Below are positions 1 to 10,900 of a stretch of DNA of 64,000 bases, one piece after another. The translations under genes were made by a program, and so were the position numbers. This stretch comes from Caecitellus pseudoparvulus (Eukaryota > Bigyra: Bicosoecida): contig CBFFRQ010000088.1 in NCBI GenBank assembly GCA_965644315.1, positions 1 to 64,000 of the forward strand. The letters are read 5' to 3'. How positions within the stretch are numbered: the stretch's first letter is position 1; each line of letters starts with the position of its first letter. Under the pieces are notes generated by a model. The model was not told the origin of the DNA. It saw only the letters and a list, made by a program, of their open reading frames with translations, and made no database searches.

Positions 1-157
1 GTCCCATTGAGTGGTTAGGAGGGGTTCGTTTTTGAGCTTGTCAGGAGGGCATGTTGGCGATAGTTGTATGTGATAATGTACTGAGTATAAAATAACGAAT
101 GCATACATTATTTTTGTCAGAGTGTGCTTGAAAGGTTGGGTCTGTGATGCAAACTGG

Positions 158-170
158 ATGCGGAATTTGC
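158..170 (+). repeat. Left terminal inverted repeat (candidate)
   Basis: ATGCGGAATTTGC here is an exact inverted copy of 4801-4813. A 13-bp match between two ~0.5 kb flanks is unlikely by chance (about 0.004 by simple counting). The flanking 3-mers do not match, so the true end may lie a few bases outward. Confidence 0.55.
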
Positions 171-615
171 TTGCCCACGTTTGTAAAAGGAGGCTGCTGT
201 CTTATGTTCCAGTCTACTTGCGCGTATTCGTACACTTTCGTGATCCAATGCAAATTTTTATGAAGTGTGGGCCGAATTTCGAGGAATCGGGCCGTTTTGG
301 TGATCACCCTCTTTCGATTCGGGTGAGTTGTCTGTCGATTACGAACAGAGGGCCTGCGTCGTCATCGAGGTGCTCACAAACCCGCATTCGACACCGGCGC
401 AACCAGCACTCCAGCCCCCATGTGTCTTTCACAGTGTCGAACTACCGATCAAACGATCAGCGTCCCAGGGTTGCAATTCACAATTTTCACCTCGAAGGCT
501 TGCACTTCCCGCAAGGCGAGTTTCGCGGAAATCGAAATGAGTCTTGGTTGAGACAGGCCGAACAAGGCACTGTGAGAAAAGACTCCCCGTATTGTCTTGC
601 ACAGATCATACAACC
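171..615. other. 5' leader of the transposon, no gene seen
   Basis: About 445 nt between the left inverted repeat and the first in-frame ATG of the transposase. It is AT-richer than the rest of the window. Short open frames on both strands have no recognisable family. It probably holds the transposase promoter. Confidence 0.4.
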
Positions 616-2444
616 ATGTCTGGCATGCAATTCCTGGTTTCCTTTTTACTGTTGCGCCGGCGGCAGCATGTCCGTAGGTTGCAAGCGCTCCAAGCACTTA
701 TTGCCACAGAAGCAGCACTGTTGCTGGCAGTGGTAGCAATGGCCGATGAAGATGGACACGAGCAGGCCGTGCCACTACCGTGCTTCGATGAAGACTGTGC
801 TCTGGAGGAGGGCGTGAGGGCCAGCGCACGTGGCCGCACCAATCCTCTTGCAGGTTTGGCATCCGGTGTGAGGACGTGGGTGGCACGGCAACATGGAGTG
901 CCTCTCGAAGAGCACGAGGTTTGCACAACCCCACATACGGTGTTGCAGTATACTATGAAGCAGTTGTGCTCTGTTGGTGTGAACACTATTTTAGCTCTAT
1001 CGGTGTGGTTCATGAAATCTTCTGCACCAAAACTCTGGTACAGGTGGGTCATGCATTCGATCCTACCCGTGGAAGTAGAGGCCCACGCTGTGGAGCTTGC
1101 AGGTGATGAACCTGCAGAGGAACCAGACTCACAAGAGCACAGGACCTGGCAGAGACAGCTTCGGCGCCACAGGGAAGACTGTCTGCACGAGCACTGCAGT
1201 CGCCTTGGGGCATGCGAGCGTCCCATGGTGCAGCAACAGCCATCAGTGGCAGACTGGTGGGGTGCTGTGGACTCATCATTCTGCGGCCAAGGATGCACTT
1301 TCAGTTGGCTGGAGGCTTGTTGCCTTGGAGTGCATTATATGTGCAAGGGTTTCAACATGAGAGCTGGACAAGAAGCGTTCACTGGGGCATCGAAGTCCAC
1401 ATGCAGTCGAATCCTAAAGGTTTTCTTGCGGTCTATCTCATCCAGCATGTTTGAACAGCAGGTGTACATGCCAGCACCAGATTCTGGGGAGTGGATGGAG
1501 AGTGTACGATTGAACTTTGCCCTGTCAGGCATGCAGCTGCCGTGCGTAGCAGGCAGCGTGGATGATACACATGTGCGTGCTTACATCAGTGAAGATAGTG
1601 GAAAGGGCGTATACATAAACAAGGATGGCGTGGCTTCGGTTAGTGCCCAGTGCATGGTAAGTGGCCACGGACTCTTCTGGCAAGCAGACATTGGGTATGC
1701 TGGTGCCGAAAGCGATCGGGGGAAGCTCATAAGGTCTCCCATGTTTGCGGCAATGGTCGGGAACCCAAGCTTACGTCCTTGTCCACTCCCATATACATTG
1801 GCAGCAGACTCGGGATTTCGTCCGGGGTACACATTCTTACTTCTTCCGTTCGACCAGCGGGACACTGATGTGGTGCAGCCGAATCATTTGGTGACAATTT
1901 TCCACGATGCACTTTTGCACATTCGAGTTAAGGTAGAATGTGCATTTGGAGAGCTCAAGAACAGGTTCCGCATCTTGAACAACACTGCGAATGGAAACCT
2001 TGGGCCAGCAGCAGTTGCACTGCGTCTACGTGTAGCTGTAGCACTGCATAACTTTGTACTGCGAGCTCTGCCATTGCGGGCATCTGTGTGGCATGCCCTT
2101 GATGTGACAGCGCCGGGGACTGTCTGGGGTGACCTGCTGGAAGAAGCAACGGCAAAGGTGGTAGAGGACTTGCTTGAGGCGCAGCCCCCTTCATGGAGTA
2201 TGCCGAGTGCCATGGGATGGAAGACGCAAGTGCTGGAGCTGGCGCTTGGCCAGCTTCCACCCACACCATCTTCAAGTATGCTGGGGTTCAGTATCGCTCC
2301 ATCATGGTGGGCACTGCCCAGTGGTGCCGCGAGAGAGTTGAAGAGCTAGCCCTTCTGCACCTGCAAGCACCTGAACAGCCTGGGGCTGCCGGCGAAGGTG
2401 ATGAAGGGAGTGACTGGGAAGGTGACTCTGTTGGCAGTCAATAA
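616..2444 (+). CDS. PIF/Harbinger DDE transposase
   Basis: Cuts and pastes the element. The DDE superfamily-4 nuclease core is readable: first Asp in VAGSVDDTHVRAYI, second Asp in LAADSGFRPGY, and Glu in VKVECAFGELKNRFRIL, followed by the family's ALHNF helix, so the triad is complete. The first ATG is at 616; the open frame extends upstream only with a TTG. The frame closes at 2349, but a 62-nt intron (2230-2291, GTGCTG to TTCAG) would join it in phase 0 to the next frame, which adds an acidic tail and ends at 2444, about 20 nt from the end of the convergent ORF. That intron length matches the host genes. Spliced product about 588 aa. Transposase identity is firm; the 3' splice and exact start are inferred. 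Confidence 0.85.
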
Positions 2445-2464
2445 TGCAGTGTGTTGTCTCATGT

Positions 2465-4685
2465 TCATGACTGCATGGGTTGCCCAGCAACACTACGCTT
2501 CTTCAGGGCTGTAACCATTTGAAGTCGGGCGCGTGCGACCTTCAGCTCCTTGTCTGCGTCTGACAGCGGGTGCGGTGGCATGCCACGCAAGGTTGGAGGC
2601 ACACTTCCGCTGTGCAGCTGCTCCAAAACAGTCTGAACCTGCTCTTGCATGCTAAGGTCACCGTCAATGATGCTTAGGTCCAACCACCCCTGCACTCTTG
2701 TAATTACACCTGATATCGCTGCATCTACCGCACGCTCACTATGTGCGGCAGCAGCACCTGGTGCAGGCACCGAAAGCGAAGGTGCGGGCTGCTGCACTTG
2801 CAAGGACTGCTGGAAAAACTGAAGAAGTGAGGCGTCCTGTTGTGCTTGTCGTTCCCGTGCTGCCTCTTCAGCAACCTGTCGTTTCTCCAGCGAATCTGCC
2901 AAACGGGCAACGATGTCACGCATGCCTGCGGCTGGTGGTGACGTGCCAGACCCCAGGCGACCTCCATCCAGGGCTCCAGTTGCTTTTGCAACAGCAGCAA
3001 CACGGCTTCCCGTGCTCGTTCCACTCCCCGCACCTGATAGGTACTCTCCGCCCTGTCGCGGACTTTCAGTGGGCAACGCAGCGGGCCTGCCACTCGCCAA
3101 CAGCGAGGCTACTGTGTGTGATCCTTCAGATCTAGCCTCTGCAAATATCCCGTTGGTGATGTTGCGAGGCACTGAAGACATCGTTGCCTTTGGCCTGGCT
3201 TTGCCTTGGCACACGCTTGCATAATTCATCAGCTCGCCCGGAAGCAGTCCACCGTTCAGGGGTGGATAGCGCAAGTCATCAGTTGGTCCCACAGGCAACC
3301 ACATTTCCTTGTTCGTTACGCTACACCGCAGGCGCTGGAAGCGCAAGCGCGCAGCGGCGCTTGCGTTTCGTGCCCTGCTCCACCCCACCTTCGTGATGTC
3401 CCAACGTGTGTACTTCTTTCCATTTAAATCAAGAGAGGGAGCACCAGGGTGGCTAGGGGCTGTGGGTTCGCTTGCCCCCCCGCTTCCCGTCCTTCTGCCC
3501 TCAGACCCGTTGATGATGTCAACCTGTTTCTTCAACGTTTCGAGGCTGGCCCAAGTACCTGAAGCTGGAACCAGAGCCTCACGAAGGAGGCTTGAAACCA
3601 GGACCAAGCCTGACCACGACAGGAAGGCTTCTTGGGAATCACTACCTGGTGTTGAAACCAACACCATGTACTTTGAGTCGTCTCGCTCCGGCCATGGCCT
3701 TCCTAGCATGTTCGTGTCATGCTCCTCGAAGGCAGTGAGCAGCAACGGCAAGAATTTGTGAGCTAGGCTCTTGCCCACAATGCCACTTCGCATCTTGTTG
3801 CTCCCTTGTGTGGCAAAAGTCCGGAACAGGCTTCTGTCAGAGCCTTCCGGGCATGGCTCACCCGACGAGACAACACGACCCCCAAGAGATGAGTAGTCAA
3901 TGGTACCCTCACGAACACCCAGACGAACGATAGCTCCAGACATTCTCCATGCACTTGCTTTGTTTCCAAAGGCAGCCCAGGTCGACGACGGCATCAAGGT
4001 GGCGAACTCCTTCTTGTCAGGGTGCGTCTGCACCCCATTCTTGGACGGTGTTTGCAACAGAGCTCGATCAGTAGAGGCCCACGGAATTGGGCTCGCTGAG
4101 TCGAGACGCATCAACGCACGGGCAGGGGAAGTGGCAGCTGGTGTCGCGCCGACGGCACCAGCAGCACTCCGTGGTGGGGAAGGGCTGCCAGCTGTCCAGG
4201 ACACACCACCACTCTCCAAGTCAGGACTTGAACTGTCACTCTTGCCCTCATCACCACTCATGTCAACGACCTCGTCTGCGGGCAGAGTCAGGAAGGCGTG
4301 TTTGCGAGAAGCGTTTCGGAGTTTCACACAGCGGAAATGAAAACGAACCGAAAGCTTCCAGTTGTTCCTTAGCGTTTGTCTTCATCCTCCTGGCAATGCT
4401 TGCTGTAAGGGCAGCAATCCGGACTGGTCTGGTAGGCGTTGCGATGGCGGGTGATTCTTGCGCAGCGAGTTCGCTTCCTGGAGGCGTTGCAGGCAGCTCA
4501 AACACCCGTCCTGCTGCCCCGAGCCTCGCGCCCGTCCGCAGTCGGGAAGTCGGTGCGTTACCTTGAAGGAACTGTCGGACCAGTGCATGTGTGTCCGCTT
4601 GCGAGCCTTCAACTGCGGTTCTTTTGCCACTCGTCGGCGCATCTGCCTGAACGCGTGCATTCCGGGGGCGCTTGCGGCCAGACAT
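2465..4685 (-). CDS. Second Harbinger ORF, putative DNA-binding partner
   Basis: Two exons on the minus strand. Exon 1 starts at ATG 4685 (MSGRKRPRNAR) and ends at 4349; a 73-nt intron (4276-4348, donor GTTCGT, acceptor CTGCCCGCAG) joins it to exon 2 (4275-2465) and restores one long frame through DEVVDMSGDEG. The second exon alone has no upstream ATG, which supports the splice. The N-terminus is basic, the middle is Ser/Pro/Gly-rich, a Trp-containing segment (YTRWDITKVGWSRAR) lies near the centre, and a helical, Gln-rich region precedes the C-terminus. Harbinger elements usually encode a Myb/SANT partner that imports the transposase; I do not see a clear SANT fold, so the role comes from context. 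Confidence 0.6.
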
Positions 4686-4800
4686 GGCAGCAAATCATTC
4701 CAAGAGTATGCTCACAACTTACTGTGAATAGTTTAAAAGTAGAGTTTGATATCCATATCTGCACTGCTCGCCATGGTACACAAACCACTGCCAGCAAGTG

Positions 4801-4813
4801 GCAAATTCCGCAT
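4801..4813 (-). repeat. Right terminal inverted repeat (candidate)
   Basis: GCAAATTCCGCAT, exact inverted partner of 158-170. It lies about 115 nt upstream of the start codon of the minus-strand ORF of the element and about 120 nt from the stop codon of the neighbouring RCC1 gene. Confidence 0.55.
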
Positions 4814-4932
4814 GCTAATAGGCTCGATAAACAACGCTCTGTTGCACACGACAGAGCGGCCGTTCAAGTCTAACATCCTCTGTTAGTGTCAAGGTGACAA
4901 AACATGCTGCCTGCAGCACTTTTCCGTGAACT

Positions 4933-7900
4933 TCAAAAAATGCATTCTCGTTTCACAGATTTTCTCGATTCAGAGGCCTCCGCTGGCCTCAATGAGACAC
5001 GGCCCAGCGTCACCCACAAGCTGCACTCCTCCAGGCGGTTGTAGTAGAACTTCCGGAACGGTTGCTTGTACACCTGCACCATGATACCGACGATGACGAT
5101 GACCTGCGCTGCGTACACCTGCTGACTGACCGCGACGGGTGAGAGGAAGGTGATGGCCGTCGCCAGGCCCGCCTTCCGCAGCATGATGACCGCTTCCCAG
5201 TAGAACGCCTCCCGGCTGTACCCCCGCAAGATGAAGCCGAAGAGGTTCTGAACGCTATGCGACTTGAGCTTACGGCGAAGCCTGAAGAGTAGCCCGATGA
5301 ACAGCAGTGGGATGCCCAGCGTGAACAGCAGCAAGCTGGGGACGCCCAGCGCGCCTTGCCACACTTCGTGAGCTGGGTCGTCGCAGTCGATGTCCAAGTC
5401 GCCCACGAGGCGGTTGGACCTCGAGGACGCCCCATACGTGCGGCACATAAACAGTGTCAGCGCCCCCTGAGTCAGCGTCACATGCAAGGCGTACGCGGCA
5501 ACAGTCGCAGTCATGGCGAGGCGCGGCAGCAGCAGCGAGCGTGACAACTTGCCAGCTGCGACGGTGCCAAGCCAAAACACAGTGCCCGCCACTGCTGCGA
5601 TGCTGGGCAGCGCGAGCAAGGACACGATAGCCCTCGTGTAAACGAACGAGCCGTACGCGTCGGGCAAGGCGCACCTGGGTGCCAGAACGTCCCCTCCAAC
5701 CGTGGCAGCCAGGTCCATGGACTGCAGCAAATCGTTCATGAAGCCTGGCCAGGTGAACCTGAACCCCAGCATGAGGGACACTTGCTGGACGTGGTTCAGC
5801 GCGACTTTCTTTATGACCACCTGGCCGGACCGCCGCTCCGTGTCCACCGTGAGGGCGGACCTGACGAGGAAGGCCATGATGGCCAACAGGACGAGCAGCC
5901 CGGCGATGGCCTGCAGCACTCCAACGGCGGGATGTGGACACTGCACACACAGCTTCTCGGCGTTGGGGGCCCATCCTGCCTTGCAGCGGTTGCAGAGGAC
6001 GCCTGTGTGCCCAGGTCGGCATCGGCTCTGTTCCTGTGTGGTGTTGCTGCCCCCTTGGCAAGCAAGCGGGACGATGCAAGGGATTATGTCCACCCGTGTC
6101 GCATCCCAGGGGGTCACGGCGTGGCCTTGAGCGGCCAGCACTGTCGCAGCGCCGCCTCCACTGCACAACCTGACAGAGGGATTGCACTTGACGCACTGCT
6201 GCTGCGTGATGTGCCGGAAGTCAGCAATGTACGAGTCGGACTGGCAGGTCTCAACCGCTGGGCCTGCGGGGTCGCTCCATGGGCCCAGCTGTTCAGGGCT
6301 GTTCCACGCTCGCACCCACACCCAGTACGGCGTGTGGGCGATGAGGGTGGAGATGAAGAACGTGTATGAGGTGCCCGTAAGTTGGCACTGTGGCGAGGGG
6401 CACACGATGTTGGTCACATCTGCAGAGGCAGGCGGGCCTGCAATGGCTGCAGTTGCGGCTTCCAACGCTGCCTCTCCTTCTGCAATAGCCAGTTGCCAAG
6501 CGCGGGGAGCTTCAGCCGCAGCAGGCAGGTCGAATCTTGCCTCAGCTGTGTTGAACGCGTCGGGGTTGTCTCGCGAAACTGTCAGCCCTTGTGGCACGAC
6601 AGTGGGAACACCGTACACTGGATACGCCAGGGTTTGCGCGGCTTGCGTGCTGCCGACGACATTTGTAGCGGTGCAGGACAGATTCGACGCCAAGCCACCT
6701 GGAATTGACACGCGCTGCGGCATGGTGCAGAGCAGTCGCGTGTCGTCGTCGAACAAGCACACGGCTGCAGCTCCTGCAACCTGAACCTGCAGAAAGTCCG
6801 CTGCCTCCCACCCGAAGAATGCCCCTTTCAAGGTGAAGCTGCCGCCCTCCTCAAGCGTTGTTGGCACAATGCTGTCGATGCGTGGGCGGTCCAGCACCGC
6901 AAACGTCACCGCTGTCGCGAACTCAGCAGTCTGCCCGCCGATGCTGAGAGACTTCAGCGAGCTGCCCGGCTGCCATGCGGACCCTTCCTCGAGCGTGCAC
7001 CACATCGAGGTATCTGTGATATTCACGGCACGGAGGCTGGCACCTCCCAGGTTCAGCTGCACTTGGTCCGCCCATGTGCCGAAGTTGACGCCCCGAAGCT
7101 CGAACATTCCCGCGTCTCGCCCGGGAACCACAAGTGTAGGCGAGAGAAAGTCGACGAATGGCGTGGGGTAGAAGAAGACCCCCTCAGCAGTGTCCGAAAG
7201 GCCTCCTCGCGTAGTGACGGTGACGGGCAGGTCATCCCCGACAAACGGGGGCAGCTCACACCGCAGCTGGCGAGAGTTCAGCACCCGGATCCCGGAGCAC
7301 TGTGTGCCGTTGGCTCCAAGGGAGATAGACAGGACATCCCCCTCAAGTCCCGTGGGCGCCAGGTCAAACCCCTCGATGGTGACGTTGGTGCCTGTCAAGG
7401 TGGACAGCTGGGAAGGGAACACTTTAGCAACTTGGGGCTTGCCGATGAAGCGCAGCGCTCGTGGCATGAACGCGAGCTGCCCGCCAACTCGCAAAGCCAG
7501 CTCCCACTCGCCAGAAAGCAGCACGGACGTGTCTTCAATGCGTGCGTCGACGCAAGTGCCGTCCAACCCGATGAGGCTCGTCGATGCTTCTGCGACCGAC
7601 AAGGAAATGTTCTGCACGCTCAGGCCAAACGCAACACCACACACACGGAGTTCCAGCGTGCCTGGAGCTGCTGTGATGAAGGTTTGGTTCGGAATGACAG
7701 AGAGAATGTCTGGAGCCTCGTAGTCCACTGTGCCAGCCACTGTGTGCCCCGAGGCCAAGGAGAGGACTACAGGCACGCTCTCCCCAACACACTGAGGCAG
7801 TGTGCACTTTATCGCTGACGCGCTCTGCCACTCAGGGTTGAGGCAGGAGCCGCACTGACCCAACGAGACTGACAAGACATCAGAGGCGCGCGCGCCCAAG

Positions 7901-10900
7901 CGCTGGCCTTGTAGGAGAATCTCAGTCGGCGTGGTGGTGCTGGGGGGCAGCCCATCTAAGGTGGACACACCCAATTTCATGCCAGCCGTTGGGGCTGGCA
8001 TGGCGGTGAAAAGGTCGGAAGTCACTTGCTCCCCCAGCACGGTCAAGTTCACGCCCGCCGCGTCCTGGCGCATGAGGCTGGCTGGCAGCTCAGCGCAGTG
8101 GAGGGTCCACTGAGTGAGCTTGTTCCCCTCAAGGCGTAGGCCGCCGCAAGGTGCACCTGCAATCTCGGCAGAGGTGATGTTGTCAACGTGCTTCCCGAGG
8201 AAGGTGCCTGTAATGGACACGTTGTACGTCAGTGTGCTCTGTGGGGCTCCGACCTGCAGCTTTTGCGGCGTGACCCCCTCAACACTGCTGGGAGCGTACT
8301 GCAGCGGGGATTCCACAGATTGATATGCAATCGTTATGCTCAGCACCTGGTCTCGCTCAAGGCCTACTTGCTTGTGAGGAGTAACGAAGCTCAGGGTGGA
8401 ATCAGAGAACACTGCGTCAGGTGGCCCAAGCACTCTACAAGGCACCTGCCCGACCTGCACAGTGACATCCTCTCGTCTAGCGCCAAAGTGAGCGCCACTC
8501 ACCCTCACAATTTGCCCCCCAGCAGGGTCCAAGAGCTGTGGATCTGCAAGCATCTGGGATGTGTCGAGCCCCACAAAGTCAATGCGAGGCGGGGAGACAT
8601 GCAGGATGGGCGGGGATTCCACTTGGGATACCCACGCCTCTCCCTCACTGAACTCCAGGCGAAGAGAATTGTTCATGCCCACGACTGGGCCAACATCGCA
8701 GGTGAATCGGCTCCAATCCTCCCACCTGGGACTCAAACAAGGAACGCCAGCAGGAAGCACTTCTGCGGATGGGGTGCCCCACATTGCAAGCCAGTGAAGC
8801 TGGCCAGTGGCAACGATTCGGCCGCCACGGGCTGCGAGACGCCCGCCCCCTTCAGCCTCGACGAGGGAAATGGACGCGGTGGGCCTCCGCTGCCACCACA
8901 CAAGTTCACGTGGGTCGAACGTGCACAATGCAAATCCGCCCCAGTTCGCAGTGACACCACCAGGACAAGAGTCACGCATTGTCACGGGGCCGGGCCCAGG
9001 CGTTGTGATGCTGCCAAGCAGCTGGCTTCCCTGCGGCTGAATGTTTGGAATGGCTCGTAGTTGCCCGGCGAACCGTGCGTCCAGGTCAAATGGAAGCGTT
9101 TGCAATGACGGGTGCAGAAACCTAGCTGCGCTCACCATCAGACGGGGCCGGCGAAATGATATGTACGAGTCAAGCGTAATGTGTTCTGGTTGTGTTCCGT
9201 ACAGGTCAGCAGTGCCCAGCCCAAGCTGGCCGACTTGGTTCACACCCCAGCAGAGCGCACCTCCATCAGACTTCACCGCGCAAGTGAAGTCTCCGCCAGC
9301 AGAGACTTGACGGACACCCCCTCCAATACCCACAGGGCGCAGGCTGGCAGGCAGATCTCCAGCTGAGCTGCCGATGGACTCCGAGTCCCCACGGCCAAGC
9401 TGCCCGGACGTCCCCCGGCCCCAGCACACAACCTCCCCAGTTTCGAGGAGGATTCCGCAGACATGGCGTCGCCCAGCAGAGATGCTGGAGAAGTTCAACC
9501 CGCTCAAAGGACCATTCGGGTCAAACAGTGGAAGGTGGGCGCTGTTGTGGCCAAAATCATTAGCGCTGTTGCGACCCGTCTGACCGTGTACGGCGTTTCC
9601 CCAGCACGTGACGCGCGCCGAGACTGTCAGCACGCAAGTAAACTGGTCCCCAGCTGATACTGAAACCACGGGCTGGCCAACGTTGGTAGCGTGGCTTTCG
9701 TCAATGGGATACTTCGTTGTGCCATAGTTATTCGTATTCCCCATGCCAAGCGCGCCGTCTCGCCCCTTCCCGAAGCAGGACACAGCTTGAGTTGCGATGA
9801 TCACAGCACACGCATGCTGAGCCCCCACGGCAACGTCACTAACGTTCCCGATGGGGATCGGGGTGCTGGCGATGATAGTTGCGTCGCCTGGCGAGTTACC
9901 CAGGTGTCCATCCGCGTTCCGACCGAGCACTCCGTCCTTGTTCTCGCCCCAGCAGTGGAGTGAACCTGACGCGTGAATGGCACAGGAAGAGTAGTCTCCC
10001 AAGCTGAGCTTGGTATAGTTCGTGCCGATGTCTACTCTGAGTGTTGGACTCAGCGGGAAGGATTCAGTTCCATAGTCTTCGTCGTCATCGTAGCCGAGCC
10101 TTCCCCTGCCGCCATTGCCCCACATTGTCAAGCTGCCATCCGGCCAAAGGACACCTGTGGTCCTCTCCCCAGCTGCAAGATATGCAACACCGGGCCCGAT
10201 TGGAACAGCATTGGCCTCACTGAGACCTGTTGGAGTGCTTCCTAGGTCTTGAGTGGACCCGAGGCCAAGCTTTCCGCTCCCTCCTGAGCCGAAGCAGAGG
10301 ACAGACTGAGGGGATGCCAGGAGAAGGCACGCATGCTCGCCCCCTGCAGCAACTTGGATGACCGGCATGCGTTGCGACGCCTCGAACAAGGATGTCGCCT
10401 TGAAGATGTGCTGCAATCGCAGCGTCACCTGCTGCTTTGCCCAATCAGGCTTCTGTCCAAGTGACTCGACTGAACCGGTCCCAAGCTGGCCGTTGCTCGC
10501 GTCGCCGGCGCACAGCATTTCACTGTCAGACAACACGAAGCAGGTGTGTGCCACCCCGGCTGACACATGCTGCACCCTACCCCCAAAGTCCCACCTTGCT
10601 TCTGGAGTCACATGTCCGGGCTTGTGGCCAAACCGGTGCCTGTCGCCAGAGCCAAGCTGCCCGCTTCCGTTGTCTCCAAAACAAAGACAGGATCCATCGC
10701 TGCGTATAATGCACGTGTGACGGTAACCGGCAGAAATCTGGACGATATCAGTTCCAGCATCCACCTTTTCCTCCAAGGGTTCTTCATTGATCGTACTCAA
10801 CCCATTTCGTCCATCCTGTCCGTATTTACTCTCTCCTCCCCAGCAGGCGACCGTGCCGTCAGCCTTCAACACGCATGTGTGGTCCCGACCAGTGGCCACA

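Larger units (their letters stand above)
158..4813. mobile_element. PIF/Harbinger-type DNA transposon
   Basis: A two-gene DNA transposon bounded by a perfect 13-bp inverted repeat (158-170 and 4801-4813). It carries a Harbinger-family DDE transposase on the plus strand and a second ORF on the minus strand, meeting tail to tail near 2.45 kb. About 4.66 kb and a two-ORF layout are usual for this superfamily, whose second ORF normally encodes a Myb/SANT-like DNA-binding partner. Base composition is visibly less GC-rich than the host genes to the right. I could not see the 3-bp TWA target duplication expected of the family, so the exact ends are tentative; the catalytic residues and ORFs look intact, so it may be recently active. 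Confidence 0.75.

Noticed and set aside
41-307. Minus-strand 88-codon frame near the window start
   Set aside because: Spans the transposon's left end in AT-rich DNA, with no family resemblance.
5010-6784. Long open frames on both strands inside the RCC1 gene
   Set aside because: Arg/Ser/Pro-rich translations typical of GC-rich shadow frames; the membrane and Cys-rich domains lie in the gene's own frame.
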